From: Alphaproteobacteria bacterium
GTDB taxonomy: Bacteria > Pseudomonadota > Alphaproteobacteria > UBA8366
DNA: 24,284 bases
Reading direction: 5' to 3'
Assembly: GCA_029861675.1 (NCBI GenBank)
Contig: JAOTYV010000036.1
Coordinates: 1 to 24,284 of the forward strand
The notes beneath the pieces were generated by a model that made no database searches, had not been told where the DNA came from, and saw only the letters and a program-made list of their open reading frames with translations. The position numbers and the translations under genes are program-made. This document shows positions 8,722 to 16,449 of this stretch, piece by piece; position 1 is the stretch's first letter, and every line of letters starts with the position of its first letter.

Positions 8722-8738
8722 ATTTGGCAGGGCCAAAT
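8722..8738. promoter_or_regulatory. Candidate operator palindrome upstream of korA
   Basis: ATTTGGC-AGG-GCCAAAT is a perfect 7-bp inverted repeat with a 3-base centre, 67 bases before the preferred korA start. Its size and symmetry fit a dimeric regulator site. No T-tract follows, so it does not look like a terminator. Confidence 0.4.
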
Positions 8739-8788
8739 TTGATGTTACTGTTCAATGACAATCGAGGCGGAAACGCCCGAGAACGCTA

Positions 8789-8794
8789 GGGAGG
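8789..8794 (+). promoter_or_regulatory. Ribosome binding site deciding the korA start
   Basis: GGGAGG lies 11 bases before ATG 8806. The in-frame ATG at 8755 has no comparable purine box, so 8806 is preferred although the spacing is a little long. Confidence 0.45.
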
Positions 8795-8805
8795 GCCGTA
8801 AAGAA

Positions 8806-10674
8806 ATGGCCGCAGTGTCTGCAGAGGAACCGGTTCTGCTACCACGTGAGGAACTGGATTCCGTCGTCATCCGATTCGCGGGTGACTCCGGTGATGGTGT
8901 CCAAATTACCGGCAGCCAATTCACCGACACAACCGCCCTAGCCGGCAATGATCTGGCGACATTCCCGGACTTCCCCGCCGAAATCCGAGCGCCCGCGGGC
9001 ACGACTTATGGGGTATCGGCTTTTCAGATCAATTTTGGCGCCCGGTCGATCGCCACCTCCGGCGACGTCCCGGACGTGCTGGTCGCGTTCAATCCCGCGG
9101 CGCTCAAGGTCAATGTGGACGACATGCATGCGGGCAGCCTGATCATCGTCGATACGGGCACCTTCACGGCACGCAACATGGACAAAGCCGGCTTCACGTC
9201 GAATCCGCTCGAAGACGGCACCCTGGAGAAGTTTCGCGCCTTGAAGATCGATATTTCCAAACTCACCGTCGAGGCGGTGAAGGAGATGGGACTGACATCG
9301 AAAGAAGCGCTGCGGTGCAAAAATTTCTGGACCCTCGGCCTCGTCTACTGGCTCTATGGGCGCGATCGCGCGCCGACCACCGATTGGCTGAAGAAGAAAT
9401 TCGCCAAACGGCCCGATATCGCTGATTCCAACATCGCCGCCCTTAACGCCGGACACGCATTCGCGGAAACGGCGGAGATGCCCGGCGAAATCAGCAGCTA
9501 CATCGTACCGCCGGCGGCGCTGGAACCCGGCGTATACCGCAACATCACCGGGACGGACGCGTTGGCGTGGGGCCTGCTGGCGGGAACGAAACTCGCCGAC
9601 CTTAAAATGACCTTCTGTTCCTATCCGATCACGCCGGCATCCTCTCTGCTCCATGCCCTGGCGGGCTTGCGGCACTTCGATATCGTCACATTCCAGGCGG
9701 AAGACGAGATTGCCGCCGTATGTTCGGCGATCGGGGCTTCCTATACCGGATCGATCGGCGTTACCTCGAGTTCGGGCCCGGGCGTGGCCCTGAAAGGCGA
9801 GGCGATCGGTCTCGCAATCTCGACCGAACTGCCGTTGATTATCGTGAATTCGCAACGCGCCGGCCCGTCCACCGGACTGCCGACAAAAACCGAACAATCG
9901 GATCTTTATCAATCGGTCTACGGCCGCAACGCCGACAGCCCGGTCGTCGTGCTGGCGGCGTGTTCTCCGGCGGATTGTTTCGAAGTCGGCATCGAAGCGG
10001 TGCGCCTGACGACGAAATTCATGACACCGGTAATCCTGCTGACCGACGGGTACATCGCCAATGCCGCCGAACCCTGGCGCATCCCCGACGTGGACACGTT
10101 CGAGCCCTTCCCGACCGAATTTCACACCGATACGGAGGGCTTCCATCCCTTCCTGCGCGACCCGGAAACGCTGGCGCGGGTCTGGGTAAAGCCGGGCACG
10201 CCGGGATTGGAGCATCGCATTGGCGGCATCGAAAAATCTTACGATTCCGGCCATATTTCCTACGATTCGCAAAATCATCAGAAAATGACCGATACGAGGG
10301 CGTCAAAGGTCGACGGCGTCGCCGATCACATCCCGCTTCAGGACGTGGCGGACGGGAATGACTCGGGTGCGCTGGCGGTGATCGGCTGGGGTTCCACCTA
10401 CGGTCCAATATCCCGCGCCGTCTCCAACCTTCGCGCAATGGGCAAGGATGTGTCACACATCCACTTGCGTCACATCTGGCCGTTCCCGAGGAATTTAGGC
10501 GACCTGCTCGGCCAGTTTGACAATGTATTGGTGCCGGAAATGAACAACGGCCAACTCGTCAACGTCTTGCGGGCGAAGTATCTGGTGGATGCCAAAGGAC
10601 TAAGCCAAGTCAACGGACAACCCTTCAAGATCGCCACCATCGAAGACGCGATCCTGAAGCAGCTGGAGAAATAA
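8806..10674 (+). CDS. korA: 2-oxoacid:ferredoxin oxidoreductase, fused gamma-alpha subunit (2-oxoglutarate type)
   Basis: A 622-residue large subunit of KorAB, which converts 2-oxoglutarate plus CoA to succinyl-CoA and CO2 while reducing ferredoxin. The N-terminal gamma domain has RFAGDSGDGVQ (residues 23-33) and runs to about 215. The alpha (Pyr) domain follows, with YPITPAS (273-279), the glutamate-containing FQAEDEIA, and the conserved QRAGPSTGLPTKTEQ (350-364). A transketolase C-like domain ends the protein. This fused gamma-alpha plus separate beta layout is that of two-subunit, relatively oxygen-tolerant KOR enzymes such as mycobacterial KorAB. ATG 8806 is preferred; ATG 8755 would add 17 non-conserved residues. 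The stop is 1 base from the korB start. A pyruvate or other 2-oxoacid substrate cannot be excluded. Confidence 0.92.
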   Translation: MAAVSAEEPVLLPREELDSVVIRFAGDSGDGVQITGSQFTDTTALAGNDLATFPDFPAEIRAPAGTTYGVSAFQINFGARSIATSGDVPDVLVAFNPAALKVNVDDMHAGSLIIVDTGTFTARNMDKAGFTSNPLEDGTLEKFRALKIDISKLTVEAVKEMGLTSKEALRCKNFWTLGLVYWLYGRDRAPTTDWLKKKFAKRPDIADSNIAALNAGHAFAETAEMPGEISSYIVPPAALEPGVYRNITGTDALAWGLLAGTKLADLKMTFCSYPITPASSLLHALAGLRHFDIVTFQAEDEIAAVCSAIGASYTGSIGVTSSSGPGVALKGEAIGLAISTELPLIIVNSQRAGPSTGLPTKTEQSDLYQSVYGRNADSPVVVLAACSPADCFEVGIEAVRLTTKFMTPVILLTDGYIANAAEPWRIPDVDTFEPFPTEFHTDTEGFHPFLRDPETLARVWVKPGTPGLEHRIGGIEKSYDSGHISYDSQNHQKMTDTRASKVDGVADHIPLQDVADGNDSGALAVIGWGSTYGPISRAVSNLRAMGKDVSHIHLRHIWPFPRNLGDLLGQFDNVLVPEMNNGQLVNVLRAKYLVDAKGLSQVNGQPFKIATIEDAILKQLEK

Positions 10675-10675
10675 A

Positions 10676-11704
10676 ATGACGGTGGTCAAATCGCCGGAGA
10701 AGCTCACAGTCAAGGATCTCACTTCCGATCAGGAAGTCCGCTGGTGCCCCGGTTGCGGCGACTACGCAATCATCAAGGGCGTACGAAACGCCTTGGCCGA
10801 GATCGGTACGCCGACCGAGAAAACAGTTTTCATCTCGGGCATTGGATGCGCCGCGCGCTTTCCCTACTACATGGCGACCTACGGCTTTCACACCATCCAC
10901 GGCCGGGCGCCGGCGATCGCCACAGGGGTCAAACTGACCAATCCCGAGCTCGACGTCTGGGTGGCCACCGGTGACGGCGATTGCCTGTCGATCGGCGGAA
11001 ACCACACGCTGCACGTCATCCGCCGCAACGTCGACGTGAACGTCCTGCTGTTCAACAACGAGATCTATGGCCTGACCAAGGGTCAGTACTCGCCGACCTC
11101 GAAGATCGGCACGCGGTCGCCCTCGACGCCGCTGGGCTCGGTGGACAATCCGGTCTCGGCGATAGAATTCGCGCTCGGGTCCGGCGCCCGTTTCGTCGCC
11201 CGCTCGGTCGATACGCTGCAAAAGCATCTCCCCGGCGTCCTGGTGCGCGCCCACGGACACAAGGGTGCCTCCTTCGTCGAAATCTTTCAAAATTGCATCG
11301 TCTACAATGATGGCGTCTTCGCCCATTTCACCGACCGCAGCGTCGCCGCCGACACCCAGGTTCATCTCGAACACGGCAAGCCGGTCCTTTTCGGCAAAGA
11401 CAGTGACAAGGGCATCCGCCTCAACACGACCACGTTGAAACTCGAGATCGTCAAGATTGGCGAGAACGGCATCACCGAGGACGATATCCTCGTCCATGAC
11501 GAAACCAACAAGGTGTTGGCGACCCTGCTGGCGCAGATGCAGGCGCCGGAATTCCCCGTCGCCCTCGGCGTGATCTATTGCGAACCGGCCGCCGAATACA
11601 CGAGCGCCGTGTACGAGCAGATCGACGCGGTGAAAAAGCAATCGCCGACGCCATCGCTGAAAGAATTGCTGCACAGCGGCCACACCTGGCAAGTCGACGC
11701 CTGA
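10676..11704 (+). CDS. korB: 2-oxoacid:ferredoxin oxidoreductase beta subunit (2-oxoglutarate type)
   Basis: A 342-residue beta subunit carrying the ThDP and 4Fe-4S cluster of KorAB. Cluster ligands are visible as C24 and C27 (WCPGCGDY), C58 (GIGCAARFPYY) and C207 (FQNCIVYND). The Mg-ThDP motif runs from GDGD (99-102) to NNE (127-129), followed by the family stretch YGLTKGQYSPTS. It starts one base after the korA stop, with GGAGA as ribosome site inside the korA end, so the two are translationally coupled. The length is typical for the two-subunit class. No ferredoxin gene follows; ctaA starts 109 bases downstream and is probably a separate unit. Confidence 0.94.
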   Translation: MTVVKSPEKLTVKDLTSDQEVRWCPGCGDYAIIKGVRNALAEIGTPTEKTVFISGIGCAARFPYYMATYGFHTIHGRAPAIATGVKLTNPELDVWVATGDGDCLSIGGNHTLHVIRRNVDVNVLLFNNEIYGLTKGQYSPTSKIGTRSPSTPLGSVDNPVSAIEFALGSGARFVARSVDTLQKHLPGVLVRAHGHKGASFVEIFQNCIVYNDGVFAHFTDRSVAADTQVHLEHGKPVLFGKDSDKGIRLNTTTLKLEIVKIGENGITEDDILVHDETNKVLATLLAQMQAPEFPVALGVIYCEPAAEYTSAVYEQIDAVKKQSPTPSLKELLHSGHTWQVDA

Positions 11705-11813
11705 GCCGCCCGCCGGCGGACTAGCACACGCAGCTTCAAGGCCGGACTGACCGGCTCGGGTTGCGTCGAATTGCCTTCTGGCCTGCCGGGCCGACATTCT
11801 GAATAGTGCGCCA

Positions 11814-12857
11814 ATGCACTCTGCAACCGAGTCGCCGCACACCGGCGCCCACGGCTCACGCGCCGTCACCGTCTGGCTTTTCCTGTGCGCCGCCATGGTG
11901 GTCGCCATGATGCTGATCGGCGCGATTACACGGCTCACCGAATCCGGACTCTCCATGGTCGAATGGCGCCCGCTTATCGGCGCGCTGCCGCCTTTCGGCG
12001 AAGCGGAGTGGCGCCGGGTCTTCGATCTGTATCGCCAGACATCGGAATATCGATTGGAAAACGCGGGCATGACCCTGTCCGGCTTCAAGAACATATTCTG
12101 GTGGGAGTACATTCACCGGCTTTGGGGGCGGCTCATCGGGGCGGTCTACGGCCTGCCCTTTCTCTGGTTTGTTTGGCGGCGCCAGATCGCTGGGCGCGAG
12201 GCGCCGCGCTTCATCGCCCTGTTCGCTCTCGGCGGGCTGCAAGGGGTGATCGGCTGGTGGATGGTCAAGAGCGGCTTCGTCGCGCGTACCGATGTCAGCC
12301 AATACCGGCTGGCGGTCCACCTTGGCCTGGCCTTCGTCATCCTCGGGGCATTGCTCTGGGTCGGGTTCGGCCGGCTGCGGTTCGCGGCGGCGGCGCCCTG
12401 CCCCACCGGCATTCGCCGCGGCACGCTCGCCCTGCTCGCACTCGTATTCGCGACGGCCCTGTCCGGCGCCCTGGTTGCCGGATTGGAGGCCGGGCGCATC
12501 TACAATGACTGGCCGATGATGCAGGGCCGATTCTTCCCCGAAGAGTACGGGCAGTTAACGCCGTTCTGGTTGAACCCGTTCGAGAACGTGGCGGCAGTCC
12601 AGTTCAATCACCGGATCATGGCGTATCTGACGCTGGCGGGAACCGCCGCATTATGGGTCGCCGGCCGCGGTGCATGGCTGCCCGCCGGTCCGGCGCGCGC
12701 GCTCAATTATTTATTCGCCGCGACGCTGCTGCAACTCGGCCTGGGAATCGTCACGTTGATGCTGGTGGTCCCGCTGCCACTCGCGGTCCTCCATCAGGCC
12801 GGTGCGATCACGGTCTTCTGCCTCGCCGTCTGGTCGGCCCACGCGGTCTGTCGTTGA
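11814..12857 (+). CDS. ctaA: Heme A synthase, COX15/CtaA class 2
   Basis: A 347-residue integral inner-membrane enzyme that oxidises the C8 methyl of heme O to the formyl of heme A, needed for aa3-type cytochrome oxidases. About eight hydrophobic helices form two four-helix halves. The four heme-binding histidines are H101 (WEYIHRLWGR), H169 (LAVHLGLA), H266 (QFNHRIMAY) and H327 (VLHQAGAI). The family motifs GAITRLTESGLSMVEW (36-51) and YNDWPMMQGRFFPEEY (230-245) are intact. The paired extracellular cysteines of Bacillus CtaA are absent, as expected for the alphaproteobacterial/mitochondrial class. No clear ribosome site precedes the ATG. The gene ends 13 bases from the convergent hydrolase gene. 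No other oxidase-assembly gene is adjacent. Confidence 0.95.
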   Translation: MHSATESPHTGAHGSRAVTVWLFLCAAMVVAMMLIGAITRLTESGLSMVEWRPLIGALPPFGEAEWRRVFDLYRQTSEYRLENAGMTLSGFKNIFWWEYIHRLWGRLIGAVYGLPFLWFVWRRQIAGREAPRFIALFALGGLQGVIGWWMVKSGFVARTDVSQYRLAVHLGLAFVILGALLWVGFGRLRFAAAAPCPTGIRRGTLALLALVFATALSGALVAGLEAGRIYNDWPMMQGRFFPEEYGQLTPFWLNPFENVAAVQFNHRIMAYLTLAGTAALWVAGRGAWLPAGPARALNYLFAATLLQLGLGIVTLMLVVPLPLAVLHQAGAITVFCLAVWSAHAVCR

Positions 12858-12870
12858 GCCGCGCCGGTTT

Positions 12871-14103
12871 CTAACGGGCGCCAGCGGTTTCCAGCACGGC
12901 GTGCAGCAAAACCTGGCATCCGGCCGCCAGATCTTCCGGCGTCGCATTTTCGATTTCGTTGTGGCTGATGCCGTCTTCGCACGGAACGAAAATCATTCCG
13001 CTGGGCGCCACCGTCGCCATGTAGACCGCATCATGACCGGCGCCGCTCACGATATCGCGGTGAGGGTGGCCGGCGCGGTCGGCCCCGGTACGGACGGCGG
13101 CCACGCATTTCTCATCGAACGGCGACGGTGCGAAGTAGAGGATCTGCTCGATCTCGAAATCGAGGTCGCAGGCCGACGCTATGTCCGCCGCTTCGCCGCG
13201 CAGCGTTTCGTCCATGGCCGCAAGGCGATCATCGTCCGGATGGCGGAAATCGATGGTCGAGAACACCCGTCCAGGGATCACATTGCGGCTGTTCGGATGC
13301 ACCTGCATCATACCCACCGTCGCACAGGCATCCGGCTGAAAATCGTGGCCGATACGGTTGACCGTCTGCACCAGCCGCGCCGCGCCCACCAAGGCGTCGC
13401 GCCGGCGCGCCATCGGCGTCGGACCGGCATGGGCTTCCATGCCGGTATAGGTGACTTCGTACCATCTTTGACCCTGCGCGCCGGTGACCACGCCGATGGT
13501 TTTGCCTTCGGCCTCGAGCACCGGTCCTTGCTCGATATGCGCTTCGAAATACGCCCCGATCGGCCGATCGCCGCAGCCTTCGCCCTTGTATCCGATGCGG
13601 TCCAATTCCTCGTCGACACGCTTGCCGTCTACATCCGTGGTGGCATACGCCTCTTCGAGCGTGAACTTTCCGGCGAACACCCCCGATCCCATCATCGCCG
13701 GGGGAAACCGCGATCCTTCTTCATTCGTCCAGACTACGACTTCGACCGGCGCATCGGTTTCCACCGCGGCATCGTTCAGAGTGCGAATAAGCTCCAACCC
13801 GGCGAGCACGCCGTACGCGCCGTCGAATTTACCGCCGGTTGGCTGACTGTCGAGATGGCTGCCCGTCACCACTGGCGGCAGCGTGTTATCCCGCCCCGGC
13901 CGGCGGGCGAAGATATTGCCCATCGCATCGACGGCCACAGAGCATCCGGCGGACTCACACCAGGAAATGAACAGGTCGCGCGACTGCCTGTCCAAATCCG
14001 TCAGAGTCAGGCGGCACACGCCGCCCTTCTCGGTAGCGCCGATTGCCGCCATCTGCATCAGGCTGTCCCACAGCCGGCCGCCATCGATTTGCAGGTTTTC
14101 CAC
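12871..14103 (-). CDS. M20-family Zn-dependent hydrolase (N-carbamoyl-L-amino acid hydrolase / allantoate amidohydrolase type)
   Basis: A 410-residue dinuclear-metal amidohydrolase that removes carbamoyl or ureido groups, as N-carbamoyl-L-amino acid hydrolase, beta-ureidopropionase or allantoate amidohydrolase. Metal and catalytic residues are visible: H83 (TGSHLDSQPTGG), D94 (GKFDGAYGVL), the E128-E129 pair (NEEGSRF), H189 (EAHIEQGPVLE) and H381 (ISHNE). The dimerisation/lid domain lies between about 210 and 330. The start is GTG at 14103, with GGGAG 9 bases before it. It lies 52 bases after the cupredoxin-like gene on the same strand and may be co-transcribed with it, and it is close to the sox operon. 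The substrate is not resolved; release of an N-methyl amino acid from an N-carbamoyl precursor would fit the context but is only inference. Confidence 0.9.
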   Translation of the reverse strand: MENLQIDGGRLWDSLMQMAAIGATEKGGVCRLTLTDLDRQSRDLFISWCESAGCSVAVDAMGNIFARRPGRDNTLPPVVTGSHLDSQPTGGKFDGAYGVLAGLELIRTLNDAAVETDAPVEVVVWTNEEGSRFPPAMMGSGVFAGKFTLEEAYATTDVDGKRVDEELDRIGYKGEGCGDRPIGAYFEAHIEQGPVLEAEGKTIGVVTGAQGQRWYEVTYTGMEAHAGPTPMARRRDALVGAARLVQTVNRIGHDFQPDACATVGMMQVHPNSRNVIPGRVFSTIDFRHPDDDRLAAMDETLRGEAADIASACDLDFEIEQILYFAPSPFDEKCVAAVRTGADRAGHPHRDIVSGAGHDAVYMATVAPSGMIFVPCEDGISHNEIENATPEDLAAGCQVLLHAVLETAGAR

Positions 14104-14155
14104 GACTTAACGCTCCCATCGTCGTCTTCGAATCCCGCGGGCGGCGCGGCGGGTC

Positions 14156-14644
14156 CTAGCCCTTGACCACCAGCGGATAATCCGGTGTCGGGTTCAACGG
14201 GCACGAGAACAGATACTTGCCCGGCTTCAGCTCGACTTCGTAATCGCGCGTTTTGCCGAGGGTCAATCCGCCGCCCGACACGCTGGTCTTGGACAGTTTA
14301 TGGATTGGATTGCCGGGGCTGTAGTCGTGCTCGCGCAACCAAAATCCAAGTGTATAAGGCACGTTCTTGTTGGTCACGCGGAAGATGTATTTGCCCGGCT
14401 TCAATTCGAGCGGGCCGGCGGCAGCCAACCGCTTGGCGCCCGATTTCGCGTTGATGGCGTCGCAATCCTCCGCCTTCTTCGGTCGATACATGTGATCGAC
14501 GCCTTTTTCCGATTCGAGAAATTGGCAGCCGACCTGGGTGAGGTCGACGACTGTCGGCTCCGCGGCCCCGGCGGTCATAGAAATGCCGGCGGCCAGCGCC
14601 GCGCCCATCACGGCGGCGAGGGAAAATCGTCCGAATCCGTCCAT
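14156..14644 (-). CDS. Secreted cupredoxin-like protein lacking obvious type-1 copper ligands
   Basis: A 162-residue exported protein. The signal peptide is clear: a short basic start (MDGFGRF), a hydrophobic Ala/Gly core and a likely cleavage after TAGA near residue 27. The mature part looks like a beta-sandwich of cupredoxin type, with a repeated ELKPGKYxF strand (80-88 and 138-146) and a C-terminal SCPLNPTPDYPLVV strand. Plastocyanin/azurin proteins carry Cys-x-His-x-Met ligands at this end, but here only C148 is present with no following His or Met, so a classical blue-copper site is unlikely. The start at 14644 is chosen because AGGAAAGGG (14660-14652) sits 7 bases before it; ATG 14650 would be too close. 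The hydrolase gene follows after 52 bases. The function is unknown. Confidence 0.75.
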   Translation of the reverse strand: MDGFGRFSLAAVMGAALAAGISMTAGAAEPTVVDLTQVGCQFLESEKGVDHMYRPKKAEDCDAINAKSGAKRLAAAGPLELKPGKYIFRVTNKNVPYTLGFWLREHDYSPGNPIHKLSKTSVSGGGLTLGKTRDYEVELKPGKYLFSCPLNPTPDYPLVVKG

Positions 14645-14696
14645 TTGCATACCCTTTCCTGCTTCGCGTGTATCTCGCGAGAAGATGTTTAGAATT

Positions 14697-14726
14697 CTTA
14701 TAACAAACAACAAAATTGTTCGTGAA
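14697..14726 (-). promoter_or_regulatory. Candidate promoter for the cupredoxin-like gene
   Basis: On the minus strand TTCACG (14726-14721), an 18-base spacer and TATAAG (14702-14697) lie in the most AT-rich part of the divergent region. The predicted start is about 45 bases before the ATG. The inverted repeat ACAAAC (14703-14708)/GTTTGT (14727-14732) brackets the spacer and -35, so it could be an operator. Confidence 0.3.
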
Positions 14727-14827
14727 GTTTGTAAGATCCTTGTAAAGATGCGGGCTTGGCAAATCTGAGAAACGATCCCTACCCAATCGATGGAATAGTC
14801 CGGCGCATTAGATATACCGAATCCGTG

Positions 14828-14855
14828 TTGCGCGAGCATGACCAACCACTATAGG
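14828..14855 (+). promoter_or_regulatory. Weak candidate promoter for the sox operon
   Basis: TTGCGC, 16 bases, then TATAGG, upstream of soxB. Both boxes match four of six consensus positions. The predicted start near 14862 lies before both possible soxB start codons. Confidence 0.22.
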
Positions 14856-14913
14856 GTCGGCGGCATCACGGGCGACCGTGAAAATCATCCCGCGACCCTT
14901 GCCAATTGGACCA

Positions 14914-16155
14914 ATGCCGTTCGGGCTCTTAAAATACGGTTTCGCCAAACAATATCCCGCCCGTGGTCTCCTGCCCCAGGCGACGGAGCTGAAACCACGC
15001 TACGACGTCGTCATTATCGGCGCAGGCGGCCACGGCTTGGCGGCGGCCTATTACCTCGCAAAGCTGCACGACATCACCAATGTCGCGGTGCTCGACAAGG
15101 GATATCTCGGCGGCGGCAACACGGCCCGCAACACCGCCATCATCCGCGCCAATTACCTGACTCCGGAAGGCGTGGCGTTCTACTGCGAATCGATGGCGCT
15201 TTGGGCCGGCCTCTCCGAGGAATTCGGCCTCAACATTCAGTACTCGACACGGGGCCACCTGACTCTGGCCCATACGGATTCCGCGTTGCGCACCGCCCGC
15301 TGGCGGGCCGAGGTCAATCAGCACCTTGGCGTGGACTCGGAACTGATCGGGCCCGATGAGATCAACCGGCTCTGCCCGTCCTTGAACATGTCGCGTGCGA
15401 CGCGCTATCCGATATTGGGCGCGCTTTATCATCGGCCCGGCGCCACCGCCCGACACGACGCCGTCGCCTGGGGATTCGCCGAAGGCGCGGCGCGTCACGG
15501 CGTGGAAGTACACCAACACACCGAGGTCACCGGGATCAATGTCCGGAGCGGGCGCGTCACCGGTGTCAAAACAAGCCGCGGCCCGGTGGAATGCAATATC
15601 GTGTTACAGGCAGTCGCCGGTTCATCGTCGCTGGTTGCCGCCATGGCCGGTCTAAAATTGCCGATTCGGACCATTCCGCTGCAGGCCTGCGTCTCGGTCC
15701 CCATGAAGCCGTTTCTCGATCCGATAATCGTATCGGGCAGCCTGCATGTTTACATCTGGCAAACCGCCCGGGGCGAACTGGTGATGGGCGGCGCGACCGA
15801 CCCCTACCCATTGTATGGAACGCGGTCCACGCTGGATTTCAAGGAAGGGCTGATGGCCCATATTCTTGAACTATTCCCGTTTCTCGCCGAGGCCCGCGTC
15901 AATCGGCAATGGGCCGGTATGGCGGATATGACACCGGATTTCTCGCCGGTCATGGGTCTGACGCCGATCGAAAATTACTACGTCGACGCCGGGTGGGGCA
16001 CCTGGGGCTTCAAGGCCACGCCCATCGCCGGCTTTACCATGGCCGAATGCGTCGCCGGGACGCGCCAGCCGCAATTGATCCGGCCTTTTCGGTTCGACCG
16101 GTTCGATGAGTTCGAACAGGTCGGCGAAAAAGGCGCCGCTTCGGTTGGGCACTAG
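14914..16155 (+). CDS. soxB: Sarcosine oxidase beta subunit (heterotetrameric type)
   Basis: A 413-residue FAD- and FMN-binding catalytic subunit of the four-subunit sarcosine oxidase family, which oxidises N-methyl amino acids. The FAD motif VIIGAGGHGLAAAYYLA (33-49) and the second glycine-rich region LGGGNTARNTAIIRANYL are typical. The segment LYHRPGATARHDAVAW (171-186) contains the histidine region where this family holds FMN covalently; H173 and H181 are both present and I cannot decide between them by eye. The C-terminus (GWGTWGFKATPIAGFTMAE) closes the flavin site. ATG 14914 is chosen because SoxB proteins begin about 30 residues before the FAD motif; GTG 14878 would add 12 residues. 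soxD follows after 9 bases, making this the first gene of the operon. Confidence 0.92.
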   Translation: MPFGLLKYGFAKQYPARGLLPQATELKPRYDVVIIGAGGHGLAAAYYLAKLHDITNVAVLDKGYLGGGNTARNTAIIRANYLTPEGVAFYCESMALWAGLSEEFGLNIQYSTRGHLTLAHTDSALRTARWRAEVNQHLGVDSELIGPDEINRLCPSLNMSRATRYPILGALYHRPGATARHDAVAWGFAEGAARHGVEVHQHTEVTGINVRSGRVTGVKTSRGPVECNIVLQAVAGSSSLVAAMAGLKLPIRTIPLQACVSVPMKPFLDPIIVSGSLHVYIWQTARGELVMGGATDPYPLYGTRSTLDFKEGLMAHILELFPFLAEARVNRQWAGMADMTPDFSPVMGLTPIENYYVDAGWGTWGFKATPIAGFTMAECVAGTRQPQLIRPFRFDRFDEFEQVGEKGAASVGH

Positions 16156-16164
16156 GAGCGGGCG

Positions 16165-16449
16165 ATGAAGATCCTCCATTGTCCGCTGAATGGACCCCGC
16201 AATATTCAGGAGTTCGTCTACGGCGGGGAAGTCGCGTCGATGCCGGATCAGGACGCAGGGTCGGACTCCGAGTGGACCGACTATGTCTTCCTCGAAGACA
16301 ACCGCGCCGGGCTCGTCCGCGAATGGTGGCTGCATGTCGCCAGCGGGTACTGGTTCATCGCCGAACGGGACACCTCGTCCGACAAGGTCTTGCGCACCTA
16401 TCCGCCAGACCAGCCGTTTGCCGGTGGCGGCCCCGCGCGCAAATCATGA
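16165..16449 (+). CDS. soxD: Sarcosine oxidase delta subunit, variant lacking two zinc-ligand cysteines
   Basis: A 94-residue delta subunit. In the classical enzyme, as I recall, this subunit binds one zinc through Cys6, Cys9, a histidine near 59 and a cysteine four residues later. Here C6 is present in HCPLNGPRNIQEF but position 9 is Asn. H57 (WWLHVASGYWF) is present, but the following cysteine position is Gly/Ser. The rest of the family pattern (PRNIQEF, WTDYVFLEDN, REWWLH, YWFIAERDT) is retained, so this is a consistent variant rather than a decayed gene. The ribosome site AGGAGCGGG directly follows the soxB stop. The last bases overlap the soxA start (ATGA), so translation is coupled. The position between soxB and soxA supports the assignment. 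Confidence 0.88.
   Translation: MKILHCPLNGPRNIQEFVYGGEVASMPDQDAGSDSEWTDYVFLEDNRAGLVREWWLHVASGYWFIAERDTSSDKVLRTYPPDQPFAGGGPARKS

Larger units (their letters stand above)
8515..8805 (+). promoter_or_regulatory. Intergenic region upstream of korA
   Basis: No convincing gene is seen here. It holds an imperfect long hairpin at 8593-8635 (GGCCGG 8603-8608 pairing with CCGGCC 8626-8631, flanked by CGTC/GACG) and a perfect 7-bp palindrome at 8722-8738. It probably carries the korAB promoter and control sites, but I could not pick a convincing -35/-10 pair. Confidence 0.4.

Noticed and set aside
11706..11719. CCGCC/GGCGG hairpin directly after korB as a terminator
   Set aside because: The stem has five pairs and no T-tract follows, so it is not distinguishable from GC-rich background.
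10625..12112. Minus-strand open frame (495 codons) across korB and ctaA
   Set aside because: It crosses two well-supported plus-strand genes and shows no recognisable domain.
12802..14166. Plus-strand open frame (454 codons) opposite the M20 hydrolase
   Set aside because: The minus strand carries all metal-binding motifs of the hydrolase. The plus-strand translation is Arg/His-rich shadow sequence.
16179..16445. Upstream extension of the soxA frame through soxD
   Set aside because: This stretch encodes SoxD in another frame. The ATGA overlap at 16446 and the start of SoxA homology fix the soxA start.
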